DNA from: Actinomycetes bacterium
Lineage (GTDB): Bacteria; Actinomycetota; Coriobacteriia; Coriobacteriales; Eggerthellaceae
NCBI GenBank assembly: GCA_023403475.1
Contig: JAEYEL010000183.1
Location: 1 to 10,791 of the forward strand
Direction: 5' to 3'
Length of the DNA stretch: 10,791 bases
The notes below the pieces were generated by a model. That model did not search any database. It was given only the letters and a program-made list of their open reading frames with translations, and was not told where the DNA came from. Positions 1 to 6,826 of the stretch are shown here, piece after piece. The position numbers and the translations under genes are program-made. The stretch's first letter is position 1. Each line of letters starts with the position of its first letter.

Positions 1-952
1 TGTAGGAGATTTCCACCGTGCGACCGAAGTACGATCGATAGTTCGGCCACGACATGGGAATGGCGACGCCCATGGAATTGTCGTCGCAAATATCGCCCGT
101 CGCCGTGGAGCACGGGTTCGACACGTACGGATCGGTCGCGCCGCCGTACGCGGAGGCCGCACCCGACGACCAGCCGGTTACATCGTCGCTCGGCGGGTTC
201 GGATTCGGATCGGGCGCAACCGGCGTGGTTTCGGGTACAGGTTCCTGGCGATTCACCGTGTCGGCGTTCTCGTCTACAGTTGCGCCGGCCTCCGCCTGAT
301 CACGCGCTGCCAAGCGCGCACGCTCTTCCTCGAGCGCCGCCAAGCGAGCCGCCTCTTCCGCCTGAGCATCGCTCAAGTGGGCGCGCGCCGTATCCACCAC
401 CTGCTTGGCTTCCTCTTGCTTTCGGGCAAGTTCGGCAAGCTTTGCATCGTGGTCTGATTTCTGCACGTGCAGCTGGGAAAGCAGCGTGTTGAACCGGTCG
501 GTTCGCTCCTTTTGGGCGGCCACTGCATCCGCTTGGTACTGCATGATGGATTCCAAATAGGAAAGGTTGCGCAAAAGGTCGTCGAAGCTCGAAGCGTTCA
601 ATATCAGGTCGAGCACAAGCGAGGTCGAGCCGCCTCGGTACTCGTACACCGCCGACTTCCCCAACGCTTCGCGACCTTTGATCACCGCAGCCTGTGCCTC
701 AAGCGCTTGCTGCGCCGTAGCGTCGATGCGCGCCTGCAGCTCATCGGCCTCGTCTTGGAGCGCAGCGTATTCCTCGGCTATATCCTTCATGCGGGCTTCG
801 GCCTCGCCGAGCGCCGTCTGCGCATCGCTTACTTGGTCGGCCCATGCCGCAGTGCTTGTCGGAACCGATCCAACCGCAAGCGCAACCGAAAGAACGACCG
901 CGACGAACGCGACCGAAAAGCGAGCGCGGCGCGCGCGGAAAGCCCTTTTCAT
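1..952 (-). CDS. Secreted coiled-coil protein with C-terminal double-psi beta-barrel (3D/RlpA-like) domain, C-terminus cut by window edge
   Basis: Read on the minus strand from ATG at 952 to the window edge: 317 codons and no stop, so the gene is partial. Residues 1-38 form a signal peptide: Arg-rich start, hydrophobic core at about 13-29, likely cut after Ala-Trp-Ala (38). Residues 40-222 are a long Ala/Glu/Lys/Gln-rich coiled coil like the N-terminal region of CwlO/PcsB-type peptidoglycan hydrolases. A Pro/Asn/Asp-rich linker covers about 223-262. From about 263 the sequence (SAYGG, Cys281, Cys289, DDNSMGVAIP, WPNYRSYFGRTVEI) looks like the start of a double-psi beta-barrel of the 3D/RlpA group, which acts on peptidoglycan or glycan. 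The ATG is preceded by AGGGTG six bases upstream. Export and a cell-envelope role are well supported. The enzymatic activity is inferred, because the catalytic end lies outside the window. It could instead be a non-catalytic wall-binding protein. Confidence 0.85.
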   Translation of the reverse strand, partial: MKRAFRARRARFSVAFVAVVLSVALAVGSVPTSTAAWADQVSDAQTALGEAEARMKDIAEEYAALQDEADELQARIDATAQQALEAQAAVIKGREALGKSAVYEYRGGSTSLVLDLILNASSFDDLLRNLSYLESIMQYQADAVAAQKERTDRFNTLLSQLHVQKSDHDAKLAELARKQEEAKQVVDTARAHLSDAQAEEAARLAALEEERARLAARDQAEAGATVDENADTVNRQEPVPETTPVAPDPNPNPPSDDVTGWSSGAASAYGGATDPYVSNPCSTATGDICDDNSMGVAIPMSWPNYRSYFGRTVEISY

Positions 953-1169
953 CTCGCACCCTATTTGGCAAGTGCCTTTTCTCAAACGACCCCTTCCGCC
1001 GCTTTCGCTCGCTCTTTTCGAGTTTCGGATCGCTAACAGGTCTCGCCCGCAACGCACGATCTGCAAATGACCTGAAAACGACCTACGAACAACCTGCGTC
1101 GGGAACAACGCCAATCGCAAGTCTCGCCAAGAGAGCCTTCTTTATCGATTCGTCGAAACAGTTCGAACA

Positions 1170-1198
1170 ATAGTATTATCAAACCAAGCCACGAGCAA
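1170..1198 (-). promoter_or_regulatory. Possible promoter of the secreted wall-protein gene
   Basis: On the minus strand TTGCTC (1193-1198) is followed after 17 bases by TACTAT (1170-1175), and an overlapping GATAAT (1175-1180) is an alternative -10. This is the only AT-rich patch in the gap upstream of the gene. The -35 match is poor (3 of 6), so position and AT content carry most of the argument. Confidence 0.3.
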
Positions 1199-1257
1199 GC
1201 GAAACGCCAGAAACCACACAACAGCGAATGCGAAGGGATCGCAGAGGTCGCGAAGGT

Positions 1258-1300
1258 GCCGAAGGGTGCCTAATGGTGCCATTAGGTGTGTCCCTTTGGC
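1258..1300 (-). terminator. Two-part hairpin just downstream of nfo, terminator-like but without a U-run
   Basis: In the nfo transcript, three bases after the stop codon, GCCAAAGGG pairs with CCCTTCGGC (8 of 9) and encloses a perfect inner stem, CCTAATGG with CCATTAGG, around a 2-base loop. The inner 18 bases (1269-1286) form an almost gapless inverted repeat. No T-rich run follows on the minus strand, so this is not a classic intrinsic terminator. It may end transcription less efficiently, protect the nfo 3' end, or be a protein-binding site for the next gene. Confidence 0.5.
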
Positions 1301-1303
1301 ATC

Positions 1304-2152
1304 TTAGATGAGAGATCCCGCAGCATATGCTGCGCGCAGGGCGGCTATCTCGCCTGCGTAGCCGGTCAAGGAGTCTTGCGGGGTTTCCAAGTAGAACGGC
1401 AGGTCGCGCAGGGTGGGATGGGTCGTTACTGCGGAAAGGGCATCGAAGCCTATGCAGCCCTCGCCTATGCGGGCGTGGCGGTCTTTGCGAGCGCCGCAGG
1501 GGTTCAGGCTGTCGTTCAAGTGGATAGCGCGCAGACGGCTCATGCCTATCACGCGGTCGAAGTCCTCAAGCACGCCGTCGAGGTTTCCTGCGATGTCGTA
1601 GCCCGCGTCCCACACGTGGCAGGTATCAAGGCACACTCCCACGTGATCGGAAAGCTCCACGCGCTCGATGATGGCGGCCAGCTCCTCGAAGCGGCTGCCC
1701 ACCTCCGACCCCTTCCCCGCCATGGTCTCAAGCAGAAGCGTGGTGGTCTGGCCGGAGCTTAGCACCTCGTTCAGCGCATCGGAAATCTTCCCAATGCCCG
1801 CCTCCACGCCCTGCCCCACGTGGCTTCCGGGATGCATGTTGTAGAGACGGCAGGACATCTGCTCCATGCGGGCAAGGTCTTCTCGCAGCACCGTGAGAGC
1901 GAACTCGCAGGTTTGGGGCTTGTTGGAGGCGGGATTCAGCGTGTAGGGCGCGTGCGCGAGAATGCGCTTTATGCCGCAGGCCGCCGCATATTCCCGAAAC
2001 GCCGCCATATCCGCCACATCGAGCGCCTTCGCACGCCCGCCGCGCGGGTTGCGCGTGAAGAACTGAAACGTGTTCGCATGTATGGACACCGCGTCTTCCG
2101 CCATGGCCAAATACCCCCGCGCCACCGAAAGATGGCATCCTATCGTGAGCAT
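1304..2152 (-). CDS. nfo: Endonuclease IV (apurinic/apyrimidinic endonuclease)
   Basis: The 282-residue protein is a full-length member of the AP endonuclease 2 family (E. coli Nfo is about 285). These enzymes cut the DNA backbone 5' to abasic sites and clear blocked 3' ends in base-excision repair, using a tri-metal (zinc) centre in a TIM barrel. All nine expected ligands are present in order: His67, His107, Glu142, Asp176, His179, His211, Asp224, His226 and Glu256. They sit in the usual blocks: AHAPYTLNPAS, NMHPGSHVGQG, LLETMAGKG, CLDTCHVWDAGYD, HLNDSLNPCG, RHARIGEG and FYLETP. Start: ATG at 2152 with GGGAAAGGG about six bases upstream. The gene lies 97 bases after the transporter operon and has its own candidate promoter, so it is probably a separate housekeeping unit. 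Nothing looks truncated or degenerate. Confidence 0.97.
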   Translation of the reverse strand: MLTIGCHLSVARGYLAMAEDAVSIHANTFQFFTRNPRGGRAKALDVADMAAFREYAAACGIKRILAHAPYTLNPASNKPQTCEFALTVLREDLARMEQMSCRLYNMHPGSHVGQGVEAGIGKISDALNEVLSSGQTTTLLLETMAGKGSEVGSRFEELAAIIERVELSDHVGVCLDTCHVWDAGYDIAGNLDGVLEDFDRVIGMSRLRAIHLNDSLNPCGARKDRHARIGEGCIGFDALSAVTTHPTLRDLPFYLETPQDSLTGYAGEIAALRAAYAAGSLI

Positions 2153-2206
2153 CGCACGCCCTTTCCCATCGCGCGTCCTTTCCCAAGACTCCGTTTTCCG
2201 GATGCC

Positions 2207-2215
2207 ATGATACCA
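2207..2215 (-). promoter_or_regulatory. Candidate extended -10 promoter for nfo
   Basis: On the minus strand TGG-TATCAT gives a 5 of 6 match to TATAAT with the TG of an extended -10. Transcription would start near 2200 and leave a leader of about 48 bases. A TTGTAA lies 20 bases further upstream, which is too far for a normal -35, so the case rests on the extended -10. Confidence 0.4.
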
Positions 2216-2249
2216 TGCCGCGCGGCGGTGCCTTACAAGGTTATGCGCC

Positions 2250-4004
2250 CTACGAGGCTATAACCCAGCCGGCGGCTTCCGACTGCAGACGCACCATGCG
2301 GCGGTAGAGGCCGTCTTCGCGCTGCATGAGGTCGGCAGGGGCGCCCTGCTCGGCCACGCGTCCTTCTTTCAGCACGACTATCTTGTCGGCGTTGGCAACC
2401 GTGCGCATCCGATGCGCAATGACCAGCACGGTCTTACCCTCAAGCAGGCGCGAGAGAGCCTGCTGCACCTGCGTCTCGTTTTCCACGTCGAGCGCCGCCG
2501 TGGCCTCGTCCAGAAGCACAATGGGCGCGTCTTTCAGGATGGCTCGCGCAATGGAGATGCGCTGACGCTCGCCGCCGGAAAGGCGGCTGCCGTTTTCGCC
2601 GATGCGTGTATCGTAGCCCTGCGGCATCCGCAGCACGAACTCGTCGCAGTTTGCCGCGCGTGCCGCCGCCAGCACTTCTTCGTCGGTGGCATCGGCGCGG
2701 CCCAGCCGGATGTTGCCCATCACCGTGTCGTCGAACAGAACCACGTCTTGGAACACCTCGGCGTAGTCGGCAAGCAGCGTCTCCGGATCCACCCGCGACA
2801 CGTCCACGCCGCCCGCAAGCACCCGCCCCGCACAGGCGTCCCAGAAGCGCGCGGCCAGCTTCGCGCAGGTGGACTTGCCGCCGCCCGAAGGCCCCACGAG
2901 CGCCGTCACCTCGCCTTCGCGTGCCGTGAAGCTCACATTGTCGAGCACTTGCTCGCCCGTTCCATAGCCGAACGACACGCCCTCGAACGCCAAGTCGTAA
3001 CCCTTCGGCGCAAACGCGGCAGAACCCGTCTGCGCCGGCTCGTCCTGCACGTCGCGCAGACGCTGGATGTTCAGGCGCAAATCGATGAGCTCGACGATGG
3101 TTTGGAACACGAGGTTTACAGGATCGTACACGCGCGTCACCACCAGCAGGAAGCAGAAGTACACCATGAAGTCGAGCTGACCTGCCACGATGAGCAGCGC
3201 GCCTACGAGGATGGTCGTGGCCATGCCGAAGCGCAGAAACGCCTGCGCCAAGTTCACCGCCACGCCCGCCACCAGCTCGGCGCGCATCTTGGCTCCCTCG
3301 AGCGCCGCCACGCGCCCGCCGAGCTCATCCACAAACGACGCCACCTGGTTCGTCGCGCGTATCTCGCGCGAGCAGTCAAGAAACTCTTGGATACCGTCGT
3401 TCAAAGCAAGCCCCGCCGCGTTGCGCGCACGCCCCGCCCGTTGCTGGGCGCGCACCGTGCCAAAAAGCCCAAGCGCGGCAACCGGCAGCGGCCAGAGCGC
3501 CGCGCATGCCAGCCGCCAATCGAATACGAACAAGCTCACGGCCACCACAAGCGTGGAGAGAGCGGCGCCGAACAGCTGCGGCATCACGTGCGAGAACAGG
3601 CGCTCGTGGTCGGCGCAGTCCTTCATGATGGCGCTCGTGAGGTCGGCCAAGTCGCGCCGTCCGAAAAACGACAGTGGCAATTGGCGCAGCTTCTCGCCCA
3701 AACCGATGCGCTTACGCGCGCTCTCGTCGTACACCACGTTGTAGGTGCGGTCGTATTCGATCCACTGCGTGGCGAACATAACCGCCAGCACCGCCACAAT
3801 GGCAACCGCATAAAACCCGAGATCGGGAAGCGCGGCGGACGCACCGGTAAGATAGTCTACGAACCCGGCTGTCACCATATACAGGATTCCAATAGGAATC
3901 ATCAGCACCACGTTAGCGAGCGCCGCTGCGAGCGCGCCGCTTACAAAGTCGCGGCACCCTTGTTCAGACAAGACGAACGTCCGTTGAAGCCATTCATTCA
4001 GCAT
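2250..4004 (-). CDS. ABC half-transporter (membrane domain plus ATPase), second of a pair; YbtQ/IrtB-like
   Basis: The 584-residue protein has a six-helix exporter-type membrane domain (about 20-310) followed by an ATPase domain (about 335-575). The ATPase has Walker A GPSGGGKST (371-379), Q-loop Gln419, signature LSGGE (475-479), Walker B IVLLDE ending in catalytic Glu500, D-loop ALD and switch His531, so the site looks fully catalytic. Its ATG (4004) overlaps the last 11 bases of the upstream half-transporter gene, a layout typical of translationally coupled heterodimer subunits; the weak GAGAGGGG upstream fits coupling. The fold is that of type IV (MsbA-like) exporters. In YbtPQ and IrtAB the same architecture imports iron-siderophore complexes. 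Import is inferred here from the neighbouring ECF importer and AraC gene; a drug, lipid or peptide exporter remains possible. It is the last gene of the operon, and no terminator is evident after it. Confidence 0.93.
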   Translation of the reverse strand: MLNEWLQRTFVLSEQGCRDFVSGALAAALANVVLMIPIGILYMVTAGFVDYLTGASAALPDLGFYAVAIVAVLAVMFATQWIEYDRTYNVVYDESARKRIGLGEKLRQLPLSFFGRRDLADLTSAIMKDCADHERLFSHVMPQLFGAALSTLVVAVSLFVFDWRLACAALWPLPVAALGLFGTVRAQQRAGRARNAAGLALNDGIQEFLDCSREIRATNQVASFVDELGGRVAALEGAKMRAELVAGVAVNLAQAFLRFGMATTILVGALLIVAGQLDFMVYFCFLLVVTRVYDPVNLVFQTIVELIDLRLNIQRLRDVQDEPAQTGSAAFAPKGYDLAFEGVSFGYGTGEQVLDNVSFTAREGEVTALVGPSGGGKSTCAKLAARFWDACAGRVLAGGVDVSRVDPETLLADYAEVFQDVVLFDDTVMGNIRLGRADATDEEVLAAARAANCDEFVLRMPQGYDTRIGENGSRLSGGERQRISIARAILKDAPIVLLDEATAALDVENETQVQQALSRLLEGKTVLVIAHRMRTVANADKIVVLKEGRVAEQGAPADLMQREDGLYRRMVRLQSEAAGWVIAS

Positions 4005-6024
4005 GGTTGGCGCCCCTCTCTATCTTCCACGATACCGACATCTGGTAGTCGCGCCACATGCGCGCATACACGCCGCCGTGCGCAAGCAAGTCTTCATGCG
4101 AACCGGTTTCCACCAGCCGCCCGCCGTCCAGCACGCAGATGACGTCGGCGCCCACCACCGTGGACAGGCGATGCGCTATCATCAGCACGGTCTTGCCCTT
4201 CGCAAGCCGTGCGAGCGCACGCTGGATAAGCACTTCGTTTTCGGGGTCGGCAAAAGCCGTGGCCTCGTCAAGCACCACGATGGGCGCGTCTTTGAGGATG
4301 GCCCGCGCAAGCGCGATGCGCTGGCACTCGCCGCCCGACAAATACACGCCCTTCGCGCCTGCCACCGTGTCGAGCCCTTGAGGGAACTTCGCGATGATGT
4401 CGTCGCACTGCGCCGCGTGCGCCGCCGCTTCCACCTGTTGGCGCGTGGCGCCTGGTCGCGCGGCGGCTATGTTGTCGGCCAAGCTGCGCTTGAACAGCCG
4501 ATCATTCTGGAACACGAACGCCACCTGATCCATCAGCACCTGCGTGGGTATGTCGCGCACATCGACGCCGCCCACGCGCACCGTGCCCGAACCTGCGTCC
4601 CAAAAGCGCGGCACGAGACTCGCTGCCGTGGTCTTGCCGCCGCCCGAAGGCCCCACAAGCGCCACGGTGGCACCCTCGGGCACGTCGAGCGTCACGTGCG
4701 AAAGCGCCGGCCCGCCGGCGCCAGGATAGGAGAAGCTCACGTCTTCGAAGCTTACGCTGGCGCCGCGCGGGGTGCGGACGCGTTCGGGCGCAGGCTCGAT
4801 CAGCACAGGTGCGTCCAGCACCTCTTTGATGCGCCGCAGCGAGTCCTGCGACATCTGCACCGCTTCCGACGCGTACATGACCTTCGACATCATCGTAGTC
4901 GTAAGCGCCGAGAACACCACGTAGAACGTGAAGTCGGCCAGAAACGCCGCGAAGTCGCCCGCCGAGTACGCCAAAAGGATACCCGAAGGAACCAGCACGG
5001 AAAACGTCGCGTTGATGGCCACCAACTGGGTGACCTGCGGCACCTGGCACGATTTCGAATAGCGGTACGCCATGTCGCGATAGGCCATAATAGCCTCGGA
5101 AAACGCACGGAACGAATGCACCGTTTGCTGGAACATCTTCACCACGGGGATGCCGCGCACATACTCTACCGCTGCCTTATTCATGCGGTTGAGCGCGTCT
5201 TGGTATCGCATCATGAGCATCATGCCGTCCCGCTTGGTCTGCCGGCCTATCATCCACCACAGGGCGAAAAACGACACTGCCACCGGAATAAGGCACACCA
5301 GCCCCATAACCCAATCGAACGCGAACATGACGGCAACGAACGCCACCGGGGTTGTAAGCGAGCCCACGAAGTCGGGCAGCTTGTGAGCCAGCACGTCCTC
5401 GGTCTGGGCGGCGCATCCGTCAATCACGCGCCTGACCTCGCCCGACGCGTTGTCGTCGAAGTAACCCAAAGGCACGCGCGCCAAATGCTCGATACAGCGC
5501 CTGCGCATGTTGGCCGCCGTGCGAAACGCCGCGATGTGCGTGCACATGAGCGCCGCGAAGTACACGGCCAAAGCCAGCACGGCGAAGCCGAAAGCCCACC
5601 AGCCATAAACGGCAACGCCCGCAGCCTCGCTCCAATTCGGAGCCACAGCCAAAAGATCGCGCGCCACGAACCACACCAGCACGAGCGGCACCATGGCGCA
5701 CACCGCATGCACAGCCGAGAGCACGCACCCCGCAAGCGCGAACGCTTTGCGCCTGCCCGCGAAGTCGAGCAGCTGCCCGATGGCGCTGCCCGCTTTCGGC
5801 GGACGAGCGTCCTTGGCAGGCATGGCCGTATTCGAGAAGCCGGCCGCGGCCGGAGCATCGGTCGCGCTCGGGGCATCGGTCGCGCCCGGGGTGTTAGCCG
5901 CGGCCGATGGCGCCGACCCCCTGGCGACGGGTCCTTTAGCGACGGACCCTTTAGCGACGGGGCCCTTGGCGACAGACCCCTTGGCGGACCTGCCTAGCGC
6001 AGCCGCCGTCTGTTCGTACGACAT
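3994..6024 (-). CDS. ABC half-transporter (membrane domain plus ATPase), first of a pair, with long repetitive N-terminus; YbtP/IrtA-like
   Basis: This 676-residue protein begins with about 75 low-complexity residues: five-residue repeats of the type KG(S/P)VA at 15-37, then Ala/Thr/Asp/Pro-rich sequence. The membrane domain spans about 82-395 and the ATPase about 422-660. Motifs are Walker A GPSGGGKTT (458-466), Q-loop Gln506, signature LSGGE (562-566), Walker B IVVLDE with Glu587, and switch His618. The D-loop reads FADPENE instead of the usual ALD, a form I associate with the YbtP/IrtA-like group. Both partners keep a catalytic Glu and switch His, so neither ATP site looks degenerate. ATG at 6024 is preceded by AAAGGAGA with a good spacer. 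Met68, nearer the conserved domain, has no ribosome site, so the long N-terminus is probably real. The gene follows the S component by 41 bases. The substrate is unknown; a metal chelate is inferred from context. Confidence 0.92.
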   Translation of the reverse strand: MSYEQTAAALGRSAKGSVAKGPVAKGSVAKGPVARGSAPSAAANTPGATDAPSATDAPAAAGFSNTAMPAKDARPPKAGSAIGQLLDFAGRRKAFALAGCVLSAVHAVCAMVPLVLVWFVARDLLAVAPNWSEAAGVAVYGWWAFGFAVLALAVYFAALMCTHIAAFRTAANMRRRCIEHLARVPLGYFDDNASGEVRRVIDGCAAQTEDVLAHKLPDFVGSLTTPVAFVAVMFAFDWVMGLVCLIPVAVSFFALWWMIGRQTKRDGMMLMMRYQDALNRMNKAAVEYVRGIPVVKMFQQTVHSFRAFSEAIMAYRDMAYRYSKSCQVPQVTQLVAINATFSVLVPSGILLAYSAGDFAAFLADFTFYVVFSALTTTMMSKVMYASEAVQMSQDSLRRIKEVLDAPVLIEPAPERVRTPRGASVSFEDVSFSYPGAGGPALSHVTLDVPEGATVALVGPSGGGKTTAASLVPRFWDAGSGTVRVGGVDVRDIPTQVLMDQVAFVFQNDRLFKRSLADNIAAARPGATRQQVEAAAHAAQCDDIIAKFPQGLDTVAGAKGVYLSGGECQRIALARAILKDAPIVVLDEATAFADPENEVLIQRALARLAKGKTVLMIAHRLSTVVGADVICVLDGGRLVETGSHEDLLAHGGVYARMWRDYQMSVSWKIERGANHAE
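5920..5985 (-). repeat. In-frame 15-bp tandem repeats in the half-transporter N-terminus
   Basis: Four consecutive 15-base units (5922-5981) encode alternating KGSVA and KGPVA, with a degenerate flank (RGS). The unit is a multiple of three, so slippage would change the length of the cytosolic tail but not the frame. The neighbouring codons repeat a second short motif (ATDAP, about residues 48-57). Confidence 0.8.
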
Positions 6025-6065
6025 GTTCTCTGTCTCCTTTCGCCGTCTCGTCGCTCAAGACGCGT

Positions 6066-6689
6066 CTACGCGCCCATACGGGCGAAGTGCTTCTTGAACA
6101 CGCGCAGGCCCAAGATGCCGCCAAGCACGGAGCCAACCACCGTGGCGCAGCCTGCCACTAGGCACAACGGTCCAAACACGAAGTCCACCAGCTGCTGGCC
6201 GTATTCGGCAGTCATGCCTGCGGCCACGCACAGATCCACATAGCTTTGGCCCGCAATGAAGATGAGCGATATCTGCCCCACCCAAATGCACAGCACGAAC
6301 AGCGCATAGGCCGCGACGCGACGGACGTTCGTGCGGCGCTCGGGTGCGCCCAGCACGAATTCTGCCGCAAGTCCTCCCACCACAATGCCCACAGGCCCCG
6401 TCCAGAACATGCCCATGAGCAGGCCCATCGCGGCCACTAGCACGCCCATGAGCGCCACCGCGCCGCGCTTGGGCACGCGCGCCAGCACGTACATCCAGAT
6501 GATGCCTGCGGGAATCGCCCCGACGCTGTGCATGAACCATACGGTGTTGGCGCTGATGGAAAGCACCATCGAGGCCACCATGAACACCGCGAACAGAAGC
6601 ACGCCGAACACCGCCACGATCACGTAGTCGCGCCCCGCCAGCCTGCCGCCTTGCGTGGGCGCAACCGTCTTTCTTGCCGTCGTTTCCAT
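6066..6689 (-). CDS. ECF transporter S component, Trep_Strep/MptD-type integral membrane protein
   Basis: The 207-residue protein is almost entirely hydrophobic, with about five to six membrane segments (roughly 21-45, 53-71, 77-113, 124-146, 170-196) and a basic C-terminus. Size, helix layout and the GPVGIVVGGLAAEFVLGA stretch (98-115) resemble the Trep_Strep family, annotated as MptD-type putative substrate-binding components of energy-coupling-factor importers. The S component captures the ligand and docks on the T and A subunits, here encoded directly upstream. I chose ATG at 6689 because AAAGGAG (6698-6704) sits eight bases before it; a TTG at 6710 would place that ribosome site inside the gene. 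The ligand of this family is not established and no ligand residue can be read off. The unusual gap to the ATPase gene holds the 6751-6822 hairpin, so translation of this subunit may be tuned separately. Confidence 0.82.
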   Translation of the reverse strand: METTARKTVAPTQGGRLAGRDYVIVAVFGVLLFAVFMVASMVLSISANTVWFMHSVGAIPAGIIWMYVLARVPKRGAVALMGVLVAAMGLLMGMFWTGPVGIVVGGLAAEFVLGAPERRTNVRRVAAYALFVLCIWVGQISLIFIAGQSYVDLCVAAGMTAEYGQQLVDFVFGPLCLVAGCATVVGSVLGGILGLRVFKKHFARMGA

Positions 6690-6697
6690 GTATGAAT

Positions 6698-6704
6698 CTC
6701 CTTT
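6698..6704 (-). promoter_or_regulatory. Ribosome binding site that fixes the S-component start
   Basis: AAAGGAG on the minus strand is followed by an eight-base spacer and ATG at 6687-6689. It rules out the upstream in-frame TTG at 6710, which would add seven residues encoded largely by the ribosome site itself. Confidence 0.85.
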
Positions 6705-6726
6705 CGTCAAGGTACGTTACCGTAAG

Positions 6727-6762
6727 GGAACCGCATCGGGCCGCAGGAACCGCATCGGACCG
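6727..6762 (-). repeat. Two 17-bp direct repeats between the ECF ATPase and S-component genes
   Basis: Copies at 6727-6743 and 6746-6762 read GGAACCGCATCGGRCCG on the plus strand and differ at one base. The second copy forms the outer end of the large hairpin. The first offers a perfect 12-base match (6732-6743) to the same opposite arm, so two alternative pairings are possible. Confidence 0.8.
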
Positions 6763-6822
6763 TGCAGGAGGAAGAAGGCGGGAAAGGCAGCGCGCCTCCT
6801 TCCGCCTGCACGGCCCGATGCG
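6751..6822 (-). repeat. Large intercistronic inverted repeat (30-bp arms, 12-base loop)
   Basis: Arms 6751-6780 and 6793-6822 are complementary at 27 of 30 positions. In RNA from the operon strand two of the three remaining positions become G-U pairs, leaving one C-U mismatch; in RNA from the other strand all three are unpaired. The structure starts four bases after the ECF ATPase stop codon, and its 3' arm ends about 46 bases before the S-component ribosome site. No U-run follows, so it is more likely an mRNA-stability, partial-termination or differential-expression element than a terminator. Its compact symmetry would also fit a REP-like repeated element. Confidence 0.85.
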
Positions 6823-6826
6823 CGCG

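Larger units (their letters stand above)
953..1303. other. Non-coding region between nfo and the secreted wall protein
   Basis: About 350 bases without a convincing gene; the short open frames here have no ribosome site and no recognisable protein character. Next to nfo it holds a strong hairpin (1258-1300). Around 1165-1200 there is an AT-rich patch, unusual for this window, that probably carries the promoter of the secreted protein gene. That would leave a leader of about 210 bases. Cyclic-di-AMP (ydaO) riboswitches often precede wall-hydrolase genes in actinobacteria, so I looked for its conserved blocks and did not find them. Confidence 0.6.

Noticed and set aside
741..1052. Minus-strand open frame upstream of and overlapping the secreted protein gene
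   Set aside because: Arg/Gly/Ser-rich and out of frame with the signal-peptide-bearing gene, which explains the same DNA better.
953..1170. Possible cyclic-di-AMP (ydaO) riboswitch before the wall-protein gene
   Set aside because: The position and long leader would fit, but the conserved sequence blocks are not there.
2153..2249. Intrinsic terminator between the transporter operon and nfo
   Set aside because: Only short symmetries such as GCCGCGCGGC are present, without a usable loop or a T-run.
2412..4142. 576-codon plus-strand open frame opposite the second half-transporter
   Set aside because: It is rich in His, Arg and Gln with no domain character, and is explained by the high-GC third positions of the real minus-strand gene, which has all ABC motifs.
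4003..5997. 664-codon plus-strand open frame opposite the first half-transporter
   Set aside because: Same His/Arg-rich shadow composition, no ribosome site, and fully overlapped by a gene with unmistakable motifs.
6690..6710. TTG at 6710 as start of the S component
   Set aside because: The extension of seven residues is encoded by the ribosome site of the ATG at 6689, so the ATG is preferred.
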